Origin: Sulfuriferula multivorans
Lineage (GTDB): Bacteria; Pseudomonadota; Gammaproteobacteria; Burkholderiales; Sulfuriferulaceae
Assembly (NCBI RefSeq): GCF_003851125.1
Contig: NZ_BGOW01000002.1
Span: 62,001 to 126,000 of the forward strand
Reading direction: 5' to 3'
DNA: 64,000 nucleotides
Shown: in pieces, positions 46,933 to 55,779 of the stretch
Layout: each line of letters begins with the position of its first letter
How positions within the stretch are numbered: the first letter of the stretch is position 1
Notes under the pieces: model-generated
What the model was told of the DNA's origin: nothing
Seen by the model: only the letters and a program-made list of their open reading frames with translations
Database searches by the model: none
Translations under genes and position numbers: made by a program

Positions 46933-49137
46933 TCATTTCGCTTCATAGATCCATACGCCGTCCCAATCTGCACCGGGCGGATTGTCGCGCAGGTGCGCAA
47001 GACGTTCGAGATACAGGGCGTAGAGTTTCGAAGGATGCTCGTTTTGCAGCTCATTCAGGATCGCTTCGGCTTCATCCCAACGCTGGGCGCGGTACGCGGC
47101 CAGCGCGCTGGCGAAACGTTGCGCAGCGGCAAGCGTGGCAGCGTCCACCTGGCCTTGCAGTCCCAGCGGCTGGAAAATGGCAACCGGCTGTTCTTTGCCT
47201 TTGACACGCACCAGATCAAGTTCGATGAACACCATCTCCGGCAGTGCGGCGCGCGTACCCTCGCCTACCGCTACCGGTGCCGCATAGAATTTGGTAATGC
47301 CTTCCAGGCGCGAAGCGAGGTTGACCACGTCGCCCATCACCGTGTAGGCCATGCGGAATTGCGAGCCCATGTTGCCCACGCTGACCCGGCCGGTGTTGAT
47401 GCCAACCCCCACATGTAACTCAGGCCAGCCTTTGGCAACGAAGGTTTTGTTGAGCTCGGTCAGCGCAGTTTGCATTTCCATCCCGGCCAGCACGGCGTCG
47501 CGGGCATGGTGGGGATTGTCAATCGGCGCGCCCCAGAATGCCATGATGCAGTCACCCATGTATTTGTCGATGGTACCCATGCGATGGTGGATCACCTGGG
47601 TCATGGCACCCAGGAATTCGTTGAGCAAATCGGATAACTGCTGCGGGGTAAGGCTCTCGGAAATCGTGGTGAAGCCGCGTACATCGGAAAACAGAATGGA
47701 AAGTTCCTTGCTCTCGGAACGCATGTTGAAACGCGACGGATCCTGGCTCATTTCGTCCACCAGTTCAGGCGGCACATACTGTCCGAACAGCCCGGTAATC
47801 TGGCGTCTGGCGCGCGTTTCGGCAAAAAATCCCCACGCCATGTTGAGCAGCATCAGGCCCAGGATCAGCACCAGCGGCGTGGCCAGCGGAAACACCAGCT
47901 TGTGCTGCCACGCCCAGTAATTGCCTGCCACTACAAGCGCAGCCAGTGTCAGAGACAATGCTGCGCCGCGCACCGGGGTCAGGCGCGGCAGTATCAACGC
48001 CAGTAATATGCCGAGCGCGCTCAGCACGGCCAGGGTCAGGTCGTGCGCGTAAGCCGGCGCATAGCGGATGGTGTCGTCGAGGATGCCGGAAATCAGGTTG
48101 GCGTGGATTTCCACGCCGGGGTAGCTGCGCGCCACCGGGGTGACGCGCAGATCGAGCAGGCCGGGAGCGGTGGTGCCAACCAGCGCGATGGTGTTTTCCA
48201 GTTCGGCCGCAGGGATGCGCTGCGCCAGTATGTCGGCGGCGGAATAATAACGGTAGCCGGGATAAGCGCGATACGGCACATACGCCGCACCCCGGCTGTC
48301 CACCGGCACGCGCAGGCCGTCGGCGACCAGTTCCAGATGGGTATAATGCGCTCCAGCGTCGGCGACGCGCTGATAGTTCAGGGTCGAGCCAAACGCGGTA
48401 CGCAGTGTGGCGAGCGACAACGCTTCATAATCCGCACCCTGGTATTTCTGCAGCATGGACATGCGCCGGGTAACGCCATCGAAATCCGCCAGCATGTTGA
48501 AAAACCCGCCGCTCGCTGCGTTTGCCTGCAAGGCAGGCAGATTGCCGCCATAACCCTGATTGCTGATGAAATTCGCGTCCTGCCCTGCCATCGCCCCGGC
48601 CGCAAATGCCGGTTTTGGCAACACGCCCGAAGTCTCGGCGTAAGGCGTGAAATAGTAGCCCAGCACTACCGGTCCCTTGTGCAGGGATTCGGCAAACTGG
48701 CCATCGAAATCCAGCAATGGCCGTGCATTCTGGAGGGCAGTGGCAAAACCCGGATTACCCTTGAGGCGGGTGGCGGCGAGTTTTTCCAGTGCGGGCAAAC
48801 CAGAGCTGGTATCAGGTTCGGCAAATACCACGTCGAACCCCACTGCCGCGACGCTATAGTGCTCAAACAAACGCTTCGTCAGCTCGGCCAGCTTGTCGCG
48901 CCCCCACGGCCAGCGCCCGACTTCTTTCAGGCTCTTTTCGTCGATATTCACAATGACCACACGCGGATCAACCGTGTGCGGCATGGTGAGCAGAAGGCGC
49001 GCATCGTAGGCCCAGGCTTCGAGGCGATCAAGCAAACCGAGCTGCACGCTGCCCTGGCTGGCAAGCACCAGCAACAGGGTAAGCAGCAGGCTAACAACGG
49101 TGCGCGGTAACGCGCGTTTGAACTGGGCGAACTGCAT
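46933..49137 (-). CDS. CHASE2-domain adenylate/guanylate cyclase
   Basis: 734 residues. Signal-anchor helix (about 10-30), periplasmic CHASE2 sensor (about 35-345; RVVIVNIDEKSLKEVGRWPW), three membrane helices (about 355-435), then a class III nucleotide cyclase domain (about 470-650). Metal Asp residues are in LFSDVRGFT and GDCIMAFWGAP; the substrate and transition-state region reads AYTVMGDVVNLASRLEG. It probably makes cAMP in response to an unknown periplasmic signal. It follows the M48 protease gene by 8 nt and ends the operon. Confidence 0.93.
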   Translation of the reverse strand: MQFAQFKRALPRTVVSLLLTLLLVLASQGSVQLGLLDRLEAWAYDARLLLTMPHTVDPRVVIVNIDEKSLKEVGRWPWGRDKLAELTKRLFEHYSVAAVGFDVVFAEPDTSSGLPALEKLAATRLKGNPGFATALQNARPLLDFDGQFAESLHKGPVVLGYYFTPYAETSGVLPKPAFAAGAMAGQDANFISNQGYGGNLPALQANAASGGFFNMLADFDGVTRRMSMLQKYQGADYEALSLATLRTAFGSTLNYQRVADAGAHYTHLELVADGLRVPVDSRGAAYVPYRAYPGYRYYSAADILAQRIPAAELENTIALVGTTAPGLLDLRVTPVARSYPGVEIHANLISGILDDTIRYAPAYAHDLTLAVLSALGILLALILPRLTPVRGAALSLTLAALVVAGNYWAWQHKLVFPLATPLVLILGLMLLNMAWGFFAETRARRQITGLFGQYVPPELVDEMSQDPSRFNMRSESKELSILFSDVRGFTTISESLTPQQLSDLLNEFLGAMTQVIHHRMGTIDKYMGDCIMAFWGAPIDNPHHARDAVLAGMEMQTALTELNKTFVAKGWPELHVGVGINTGRVSVGNMGSQFRMAYTVMGDVVNLASRLEGITKFYAAPVAVGEGTRAALPEMVFIELDLVRVKGKEQPVAIFQPLGLQGQVDAATLAAAQRFASALAAYRAQRWDEAEAILNELQNEHPSKLYALYLERLAHLRDNPPGADWDGVWIYEAK

Positions 49138-49145
49138 CCAGACGA

Positions 49146-50048
49146 TTAACGGATCCGGTAGAACCGGTCTTTGACTTCCTTGCCTGGCGCGAGGTTATCA
49201 AAACGAGTGCCGATCGCATCGCCCAGCCTGGATAAGCGTTCGGCCGGTGCCGGGTGGGTTTTGAACAGCAGCGCAACGCGGCTGTCATTCGGTGCCGTGT
49301 GGCCGATCTCTTCCAGAACTGCAGGTAGGCCGTAGGGTTCATAACCGGCGCGTGCAGCGAGCACCACGCCCATGCGATCAGCGGCAAACTCGGCATTCTT
49401 ATCGAGCCCGCGCGCAACGATTTCAGCACCGCTACCGATCAGCTTCTGTACCGCCGCCTGATCTTTCGCCTGCTTCCCGAGGTACTGTGCGCCGAGGTTG
49501 AGCAACTGAGTCTGCTGCAGAATCTTGAGTTGATCCTTGTGCACGACGTGGCTGATTTCGTGCGCAAGCACCCCGGCCAGTTCCGCCTCGCTATTGAGCT
49601 TCTGATACAGCCCCTTGGTGACAAATACATACCCGCCGGGGGCTGCGAAAGCATTGATGTCGGTCGTATCGATTACGCCGAAATGCCAGGGCAGGTCCGG
49701 GCGATCACTCTGCAACGCGACCCAGCGCCCCACTTCGTTGACGTAGCGCTGCAGCTTGGGGTCCGGCACCAGCGGTGCGGCGCCGAGCAAATCGCCGGCG
49801 ATCTGGCGCCCGATGCGGATTTCATCATCCGTCGAGGTTTTTGAGAACGCCCCCAGAACGGTAGCCGCCGTATTGTCCTGCGTACTGGTCGAGTTGCCTG
49901 CCTCACCCGGATTCGTTTGCCGGAGCTCGGTTTGTTGCGGCGCAACCTGTTTGCGCAGCTCTTCTTTCAACAAGTCCTGCCAATCTGCCTGTGCAGCGCT
50001 GGCGGCAAACAGGGTCCCGATCGCAATGATCAATATGGATTTTTTCAT
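49146..50048 (-). CDS. M48-family metalloprotease, exported
   Basis: 300 residues with a signal peptide ending ASAAQA. The zinc motif HEISH lies in LAGVLAHEISHVVHKDQL, with the third ligand Glu in KNAEFAADRMGVVLAARAG. It resembles the BepA/YfgC group of periplasmic proteases but lacks the long TPR tail. ATG 50048 overlaps the stop of the SH3 gene by 1 nt. Role: envelope protein quality control, by family analogy. Confidence 0.9.
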   Translation of the reverse strand: MKKSILIIAIGTLFAASAAQADWQDLLKEELRKQVAPQQTELRQTNPGEAGNSTSTQDNTAATVLGAFSKTSTDDEIRIGRQIAGDLLGAAPLVPDPKLQRYVNEVGRWVALQSDRPDLPWHFGVIDTTDINAFAAPGGYVFVTKGLYQKLNSEAELAGVLAHEISHVVHKDQLKILQQTQLLNLGAQYLGKQAKDQAAVQKLIGSGAEIVARGLDKNAEFAADRMGVVLAARAGYEPYGLPAVLEEIGHTAPNDSRVALLFKTHPAPAERLSRLGDAIGTRFDNLAPGKEVKDRFYRIR

Positions 50049-50590
50049 TACTGCACCTCCCAGGAATTACTGCTGTTTGCACCGTTTGCTCTGGACGGAT
50101 CCGGCAAATACGCGACAGCCTGACGGGTAAGCCGTGCCTGGCCGGCAAACTGGCGCGCCGCACCTGCAGAAACCGAATAGGATGTGAGATCCTGGATACC
50201 ACGTTCGCTATATTTCGCAGTCTTGAGTTCTTCTTCGTTGAGCCCGCGCACGCCTGCCGTCGCCACGATATTACCGGGGCGACGCTGACCTGCCCGCGCC
50301 AAGCCCGCCAGATCCGACGCTGCATTCCCGCCGCCGCCCACGCTGCTGCGCACCGAGAACATGCGCACCCAGCCACGCGTACGTCCGCTGGTCACTTCCA
50401 CCCAGCCACCCTGGCGCGTTACCACTGTTACCTGGGTGCCGCGCGCCACTTTACCTACCGAGGCACTGCGCACTGCGGGTTTGGAATACAGGGTTTCATC
50501 CTTGATCAGCACGCCGCCCGCTGCCGCAGATGCGAGCGAGGTGCATAGCATACTGATCAGCAATAACCATTTTGCCTGTCTGATTTTCAT
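50048..50590 (-). CDS. Exported bacterial SH3-domain protein
   Basis: 180 residues from the ATG at 50590 (AGGAG 9 nt upstream; an ATG two codons earlier is too close). Signal peptide ending SLASA, then an SH3b domain (about 28-85; ETLYSKPAVRSASVGKVARG, TRGWVRMFSVR) and a low-complexity tail with GLNEEELKTAKYSERGIQDL. Translational overlap with the M48 gene suggests joint function in the envelope. Confidence 0.82.
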   Translation of the reverse strand: MKIRQAKWLLLISMLCTSLASAAAGGVLIKDETLYSKPAVRSASVGKVARGTQVTVVTRQGGWVEVTSGRTRGWVRMFSVRSSVGGGGNAASDLAGLARAGQRRPGNIVATAGVRGLNEEELKTAKYSERGIQDLTSYSVSAGAARQFAGQARLTRQAVAYLPDPSRANGANSSNSWEVQ

Positions 50591-50654
50591 CTTCATGATC
50601 TCCTTAACGGTTGACCATTCTAACCTCATACCAGTGTACTTGCGCATGGTAACC

Positions 50655-50684
50655 TTGCAACCCATACTTGCCCTGTTCGATAAT
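50655..50684 (+). promoter_or_regulatory. Promoter of the MCE lipid-transport operon
   Basis: TTGCAA (50655-50660), 18-bp spacer, GATAAT (50679-50684), then 11 nt to the mlaE-like ATG. No ribosome site is visible, so the leader would be about 5 nt. Confidence 0.5.
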
Positions 50685-50695
50685 TTTTTTAGACA

Positions 50696-51490
50696 ATGAA
50701 CGTGCTGGTTACCAGGATCGAAACCATCGGGAATGCTGTGATTACGCGCCTGCGGTCTGCCGCTGCGCTGGTCGATTTCGGCTGGCGTTTGCTGACTGTG
50801 GCGCTTAATCCACGCACTTACGACAGCGCCACGCGCTGGATTATTGTCAAACAGATTTATTTTACGGCGGTGCAGGCGCTGCCCATATATATGGCCTACT
50901 CGCTGGTCATCAGTGCAGTGATTATCCAGATCATGGTGACCGTGGCGCGCAATTTCGGATTGTCGGAGTATGTGCCTGGACTGATCGTGGGTTTCCTGGT
51001 GATGGAGTTGCTGCCGTTTTTATCAGTGCTGTTCGTAGCCCTGCGCTCGGGAGCGGCAATCAATACTGAAGTCGCGCTGATGCATGTCAACGACGAACTG
51101 ACGGCATTCGAGCATGCACATATTGATCCCATCCGTTATGAATTCATGCCGCGCGTGGTGGGTGGGGTTCTGTCGGTACTCGCGCTGACCGGCCTGTCGG
51201 TGCTTACGGCACTGGGGGTGGCCTTTTTCGTGATTTATGGCTTTGAACCGGTGAATTTCCCCGCGTATTCGCGTGCCATCGCCCATCTTCTGGCGTTTCC
51301 GCTGGTGTTCTGGCTGGTGCTCAAGACCACGCTGTTCGGGTTAAGCGTGACGCTGATACCGATCAAAACCGGGCTGGAAATTCCAAAACGCCTGTTTCTG
51401 GTGCCGGTAGCGGTACTCAAGGGCATGATGCGGGTATTCTTTGCCATCGTTCTGATCGAGGTTGCATCATTAGCTTTCAAATACATATAG
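50696..51490 (+). CDS. mlaE: MlaE-family ABC permease
   Basis: 264 residues with about five to six membrane segments and the MlaE/YrbE pattern: IIVKQIYFTAVQALPIYMAY, GLSEYVPGLIVGFLVMELLP and ALRSGAAINTEVALMHVNDE. Permease of an MCE lipid-transport system in the inner membrane. It is followed by an ATPase-like gene whose frame overlaps its end, an MCE protein and a lipoprotein, making a four-gene operon. The gene name is by family; it is not shown to belong to the classical Mla pathway. Confidence 0.88.
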   Translation: MNVLVTRIETIGNAVITRLRSAAALVDFGWRLLTVALNPRTYDSATRWIIVKQIYFTAVQALPIYMAYSLVISAVIIQIMVTVARNFGLSEYVPGLIVGFLVMELLPFLSVLFVALRSGAAINTEVALMHVNDELTAFEHAHIDPIRYEFMPRVVGGVLSVLALTGLSVLTALGVAFFVIYGFEPVNFPAYSRAIAHLLAFPLVFWLVLKTTLFGLSVTLIPIKTGLEIPKRLFLVPVAVLKGMMRVFFAIVLIEVASLAFKYI

Positions 51491-51945
51491 ATTGGTGCGC
51501 AGACGAGGCTGCACGACACGCCCGGCTGGCAGCGCTACTGGGCGATCAGGGCGACGCTTGTGCGCTGGTGTCACCAGAATTGCCGTTGCGGGTGAACCTG
51601 ACTGCGCTGGAAAACATCGCGCTGATCAAGCAATACCATCTCAACCTGTCCTGGACACAAGCCAGTGTGGACGCACAGCAACTGCTGGATCAATGCGGGC
51701 ATGGCGATGTCGCGATGAAGCGCGATGAAGACCTCACACCCACGCAGCGCTTTGCCGTCAAAATGGCGCGCGCAATGATGCTTGCACGACCGCTGCTGGT
51801 AATAGATCGACCCGCCGAGCTGTTGGCGGATACGCCCTATCCGAAGTTGCTGGTCACCATGCTGGGCAGCCTGGCCAACAAGCTTCCCGATCACCAGATA
51901 CTCGATTACGATTGGAACAAACCCTTATATCAGGGCGAGACATGA
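51469..51945 (+). CDS. Degenerate MlaF-like ATPase subunit (pseudo-ATPase)
   Basis: About 158 residues if started at ATT 51469 (GAGG 7 nt upstream); no ATG, GTG or TTG is available before GTG 51568, which would shorten it to 125 residues. The remaining homology to ABC ATPases is LTALENIALIKQYHLN (after the Q-loop), DLTPTQRFAVKMARAMMLAR (signature helix; LSGGQ reads LTPTQ) and PLLVIDRPAELL (Walker B, with the catalytic Glu replaced by Arg). There is no Walker A. The frame is intact, sits between permease and MCE genes, and overlaps the MCE ATG by 4 nt, so it is likely expressed. It should not bind or hydrolyse ATP in the usual way. Confidence 0.7.
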   Translation: MSFQIHIDWCADEAARHARLAALLGDQGDACALVSPELPLRVNLTALENIALIKQYHLNLSWTQASVDAQQLLDQCGHGDVAMKRDEDLTPTQRFAVKMARAMMLARPLLVIDRPAELLADTPYPKLLVTMLGSLANKLPDHQILDYDWNKPLYQGET

Positions 51946-52889
51946 ACACATCCATACAATTCAAAACAGGCCTGTTTCTAGTCTTCTTTACCATTTTGAG
52001 TACGGCCGCGCTGCTCTATCTGTTGTATGCACGCGGCACCTTTGAAAAAGAATCGCACTTCACGCTCCTTTCTGCCGATGCCACCGGTGTTGAGGCAGGC
52101 ACACCCATTGTTTATCGCGGCATTGCCATTGGCAGGGTGACGACAGTGTCCCTGAGTGATCTTGGTCTGGCGCTGGTGGCGATAACCATACCCGAGCGCG
52201 AGCACCGCTGGTTACGGACCTCCAGCGAGTTCACGCTCGACAAGCCCCTGGTGGGCGCCACCGTGATACGTCTTGATACGTCCACTCTGGATGACCCCCG
52301 GCTCGCCAATAACGCTATTGTTCCGCTCATACTGAACCCACCGCTGGATGTGCCGGCGCTGGTGGCCAAGGTCAACGGCATCCTCGATCAGCTGGGCGGC
52401 GTGAGCAAAAACCTGGCATACATCACGCGCAAGAACGGCGAAATCGATACCGCGCTGGTCAATGTCAAGACCATTACCACACAGATGTCCGGTAAATACG
52501 GCGTAGCGCAAGGCCTGTTGGGCAGCGAGCAGAACGCTCAGGTGCTGATGGATGCGCTCAACAATACGCGCAAGCTGACCGCAAATCTCGATGCCCTGTC
52601 AAAAAAACTGGATACCTGGGCGTTTTCCCAAGGCGGGGTAGCGGACAAGGCCGACCAGTCGCTGGCGCAAATCCAGGCCATGCTGAACGACCTGCACGTG
52701 AGCCTGAAAAAGCTGGATTCAATTCTGGTCAACGTCAACGGCCTGAGCGCCAATCTCAAGGATGGCACCGATGACCTCGGACAACTGCGCGGACAAGTGG
52801 ACGAAGCAGTAAGCAAGGCCAATCAGCTCATCACCAAAATCAACCGCATCCTGCCTTCCTCCAGACCCGGCGAGGTGAAGTTGCCATGA
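51942..52889 (+). CDS. MCE-domain (MlaD-like) lipid-binding protein
   Basis: 315 residues: N-terminal membrane anchor (about 8-30), one MCE domain (about 38-115; ATGVEAGTPIVYRGIAIGRV) and a long helical C-terminal region (about 145-310; VDEAVSKANQLITKINRILP) that could form a coiled coil or tube. MCE proteins hold lipids between membranes. ATG 51942 overlaps the pseudo-ATPase stop, and its own stop overlaps the lipoprotein start. Confidence 0.9.
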   Translation: MNTSIQFKTGLFLVFFTILSTAALLYLLYARGTFEKESHFTLLSADATGVEAGTPIVYRGIAIGRVTTVSLSDLGLALVAITIPEREHRWLRTSSEFTLDKPLVGATVIRLDTSTLDDPRLANNAIVPLILNPPLDVPALVAKVNGILDQLGGVSKNLAYITRKNGEIDTALVNVKTITTQMSGKYGVAQGLLGSEQNAQVLMDALNNTRKLTANLDALSKKLDTWAFSQGGVADKADQSLAQIQAMLNDLHVSLKKLDSILVNVNGLSANLKDGTDDLGQLRGQVDEAVSKANQLITKINRILPSSRPGEVKLP

Positions 52890-53578
52890 AAATCGTCTTC
52901 ATCCCGATTTTGAGTTTGCTGCTCGGCGCATGTGCCGGCCAGTCTGCGCCTGACTGGCAGTACGATGCGCAAACTGCGGCCACGCGCTATACGCAACACT
53001 ACCTGGCTGGGGATGTAAAACTCGCTGAGACCAGCTTTACCCAGGCGCGTAGCGCCGTCGCTGCAACGGGGGATATAGCCGCAGTCGGGCATATCGAATT
53101 GTTACGCTGCGGACTTCACGTCGCGTCCCTTGATTTTGCGCCATGCACCGGCTACACCGAACTCGCGGCTATCCGTACCACGCCCGCGGATAACGCTTAT
53201 GCCAGGTTCATCAGCGGTAACTGGCAAGGGATCGATCCCAAATTAGTGCCCGCACAATATGGCACTCTGATGGGAGCTGCCAACCTGTCCCAGGCCAATA
53301 TCAATCAGAACATAGTGGCGATTGCCGATCCGGTTTCGCGCCTGGTCGCCACCGGCATCATGGTCAGACGCGGGCAGTTCGATGCGGCCACCTTACAGGC
53401 CGCCGTAGATGTCGCTTCAAAACAGGGCTGGCGGCGTCCCCTCCTGACTTATCTGGGCTTGCAGGAAAAACAAGGCGGTGATGCAGCAACACTTGCCATC
53501 ATCGCCGCACGCATCCGTCTGGTGGAACAGTCCATGATGCGGCCAGCGGCGAAACCGGCTGCTGACACAACGAAGTAA
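52886..53578 (+). CDS. Lipoprotein of the MCE operon, unknown family
   Basis: 230 residues. A lipoprotein signal ends LSLLLGAC (lipobox), so it is lipidated and probably sits on the outer membrane facing the periplasm. The rest is helical with YDAQTAATRYTQHYLAGDVK and IVAIADPVSRLVATGIMVRR, reminiscent of TPR-like repeats. It does not look like the PqiC-type auxiliary lipoproteins that often accompany MCE genes. It overlaps the MCE gene by 4 nt. An outer-membrane receptor role is inferred. Confidence 0.8.
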   Translation: MKIVFIPILSLLLGACAGQSAPDWQYDAQTAATRYTQHYLAGDVKLAETSFTQARSAVAATGDIAAVGHIELLRCGLHVASLDFAPCTGYTELAAIRTTPADNAYARFISGNWQGIDPKLVPAQYGTLMGAANLSQANINQNIVAIADPVSRLVATGIMVRRGQFDAATLQAAVDVASKQGWRRPLLTYLGLQEKQGGDAATLAIIAARIRLVEQSMMRPAAKPAADTTK

Positions 53579-53629
53579 CCACGACAGGCTATATTGAGGA
53601 GACATCCCGATTATTTGGAGAACCCGGCA

Positions 53630-54706
53630 ATGAATCCACTGCGCATACTCAATCAGTCAGGTCAGTCAATCTGGCTGGACAATCTCTCCCGCACCCTGCT
53701 GCGCGAAGGCGGCCTGCAACAACTCATCGAAAATGACGGCATTTCCGGGGTGACCTCCAACCCCAGCATATTCCAGAAAGCACTCGCCGAAAGTCCTTAC
53801 TACCACGACGATCTGGCACGCCTCAAAGCCAGTGAAGCGGATGCGGAAAAACGCTATGAAGCGCTGGTTGTTCCCGACATTCAGGCAGCTTGTGACCTGT
53901 TGCTGCCAAGCTTTCAGCGCAGCCAGGGCGTTGATGGCTATGTCAGTCTCGAGGTGTCGCCACATCTGGCCCATGACAGCGCCGCCACGATTGCCGCCGC
54001 GCAACGCCTGCGCGCCACGGTGAACCGCCCCAACCTGTTGATCAAGATACCGGGCACAGCGGCCGGCCTGGTCGCGTTTGAGCAGCTGATTACGGCAGGT
54101 GTCAGCATCAATATCACCCTGCTGTTTTCGCTGCGCCAGACCGTGCGCGTGTTCGAGGCTTACATTCGTGGTCTCAGGCAACGTCTGGCACAGGGCAGCG
54201 ATCTGCGCAATGTCAAAGCCGTTGCCAGCCTGTTCCTGTCGCGCGTGGATACCCTGGTGGATCAACGTCTCGCGACAATTGACAGCGATGCTGCGCAAGC
54301 CCTGACCGGACGCGCGGCGCTGATCACCGCCAAGCTCGCCTACCAGCGCTATCAGGATATTTTTCATGGTGCCATGTTTGCGGATCTGGCGCATGCAGGC
54401 GCCCGCCCGCAGTATCTGCTATGGGCCAGCACCGGTACCAAGAATCCGGCCTATTCAGACGTGAAATATCTGGAAGCGCTGATCGGCACGGAAACCATCA
54501 ACACCGTACCCGATGCCACGCTGGCGGCGTTTCGCGATCACGGCCGCGTCGAGTTAACATTGACCAACGCAATCGCCGCCGCCGAGGCCGACTATATTGC
54601 ACTGGAAAAAATCGGTATTGATCTGAATGTCGTGGGCGAGACCTTGCAAGTGGACGGGTTGAAACTGTTTTCCGACGCCTATGACAAGGCGCTTGCATCC
54701 AGCTGA
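53630..54706 (+). CDS. tal: Transaldolase
   Basis: 358 residues from the ATG at 53630 (TTGGAG upstream). It moves a dihydroxyacetone unit between sugar phosphates in the pentose-phosphate pathway. TIM-barrel motifs: GISGVTSNPSIFQKAL, YVSLEVSPHLAHDS, the Schiff-base Lys in LLIKIPGTAAGL, and LLWASTGTKNPAYSD. The length fits the larger Tal subfamily. It stands after the MCE operon and has its own terminator. Confidence 0.95.
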   Translation: MNPLRILNQSGQSIWLDNLSRTLLREGGLQQLIENDGISGVTSNPSIFQKALAESPYYHDDLARLKASEADAEKRYEALVVPDIQAACDLLLPSFQRSQGVDGYVSLEVSPHLAHDSAATIAAAQRLRATVNRPNLLIKIPGTAAGLVAFEQLITAGVSINITLLFSLRQTVRVFEAYIRGLRQRLAQGSDLRNVKAVASLFLSRVDTLVDQRLATIDSDAAQALTGRAALITAKLAYQRYQDIFHGAMFADLAHAGARPQYLLWASTGTKNPAYSDVKYLEALIGTETINTVPDATLAAFRDHGRVELTLTNAIAAAEADYIALEKIGIDLNVVGETLQVDGLKLFSDAYDKALASS

Positions 54707-54766
54707 TCGGGCTGGCTCCTGAATTCGTATGGCTGGTTCAAACTACCGGAAGCGCCGCTTTTCCCT

Positions 54767-54787
54767 TCACCGCCCGGGTGATTTTTT
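54767..54787 (+). terminator. Terminator after transaldolase
   Basis: TCACC / GGTGA stem with a 5-nt GC loop, followed directly by T6. It lies about 60 nt past the stop. The 215 nt that follow up to the next gene show no other gene. Confidence 0.65.
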
Positions 54788-55002
54788 CAAGTCCGGTCCA
54801 CGCTATTAATGGCGTGTCGGGCACGCAATGTATCACCTGAGGTGGGCACCAAATTACCGCATTGATAATTGTGTAGACAGGCGCAAAGACAAGTTTGACA
54901 GGCATGGTTGAAGCGGGTAAGTTTTTGCCTTCGGTGGCAGCCAATAACGACAACCCCGAATCATCATTCCAACTATTCATACATAATCAAGGAGACACAC
55001 AC

Positions 55003-55527
55003 ATGCATGCAGGATTGAAACAACTCGTTGCCTTGTCCGGTTTCGGTTTAGCCATGCTTGCAGGTCAGGTACACGCAGCGCCGGTCATGATGTCTGCCGA
55101 ATGGGCCGCCCAGGCCTGCGAAGCCTGGAATAAGGACGCCACCCTGACCACCGGTCTGGCCGGAAAATGGATTAAAAATGACCATGGTCACGGCTTCAAG
55201 GTCATCCAGATGTACCGTACTGACTGCGAAGGCAGCCCATACGTAGAAATGCGCATTGCCGACAAAGGCGGCAAGGCCATGTGCATTTACGGTGGCAAAC
55301 TGGAAACAGCCAAACTCGATTCCAGCGTGGATTACCTCATGCATGCGACGACTGAGCGCTGGAAGGAAATGGGGGCCGGTGAATACGGTCCGATGAAAGC
55401 CATGATGTTTGGCCGTCTAGAATTCTCGGGCCCAAAACTCGAGGCCATGGGCGTGATGGGACCGTTCGGCAGTTTCCTGATGCTGGTTGGAAAGGTGCCT
55501 TCCGATACGGCCAGCTGTCCAAAATAA
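55003..55527 (+). CDS. Exported SCP2-like sterol/lipid-carrier fold protein
   Basis: 174 residues from the ATG at 55003, preceded by AAGGAGACACACAC. Signal peptide ending GQVHA. The mature part (MSAEWAAQACEAWNKDATLT; WIKNDHGHGFKVIQMYRTDC; PMKAMMFGRLEFSGPKLEAM) fits bacterial periplasmic SCP2-domain proteins. Three Cys lie in the mature protein, possibly forming a disulfide. Lipid binding is known for the fold, not for this protein. Monocistronic with a strong terminator. Confidence 0.7.
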   Translation: MHAGLKQLVALSGFGLAMLAGQVHAAPVMMSAEWAAQACEAWNKDATLTTGLAGKWIKNDHGHGFKVIQMYRTDCEGSPYVEMRIADKGGKAMCIYGGKLETAKLDSSVDYLMHATTERWKEMGAGEYGPMKAMMFGRLEFSGPKLEAMGVMGPFGSFLMLVGKVPSDTASCPK

Positions 55528-55544
55528 TTAATTGCAATAAGACT

Positions 55545-55572
55545 AAAAGCCCCCGAGTTCGGGGGCTTTTTT
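55545..55572 (+). terminator. Rho-independent terminator after the SCP2-like gene
   Basis: AAAAGCCCCC / GGGGGCTTTT with loop GAGTTC and further T; 20 nt past the stop. Confidence 0.92.
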
Positions 55573-55779
55573 ATTGCTTATGCCCGATTCGACTGAACTT
55601 GACGGCGTTTAATCACATAGCCCTGCAAGCTGTTTTCTGCGGCATGTCTACGTTCCACTATACTGAATCAACCGCCGCAAAAACAACCGTTCCATTCCGG
55701 AGTTTTTGTCGGGATGCGGATGGTATTTCGCGTGTAGGCAGTAGCTTGCAGCGTATTTTCCATAGAGGAAGGAGGAAGG

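Noticed and set aside
48043-49110. 355-codon open frame opposite the CHASE2 cyclase gene
   Set aside because: An antisense shadow with no start signal or domain.
51469-51945. Reading the degenerate ATPase as a simple pseudogene
   Set aside because: There are no internal stops or frameshifts, and the ATGA overlap with the MCE gene argues for expression, so it is listed as a CDS with caution.
54721-54765. GGTTCAAA resembling a tRNA T-loop after transaldolase
   Set aside because: The flanking bases do not form a T stem and no acceptor or anticodon arms are present.
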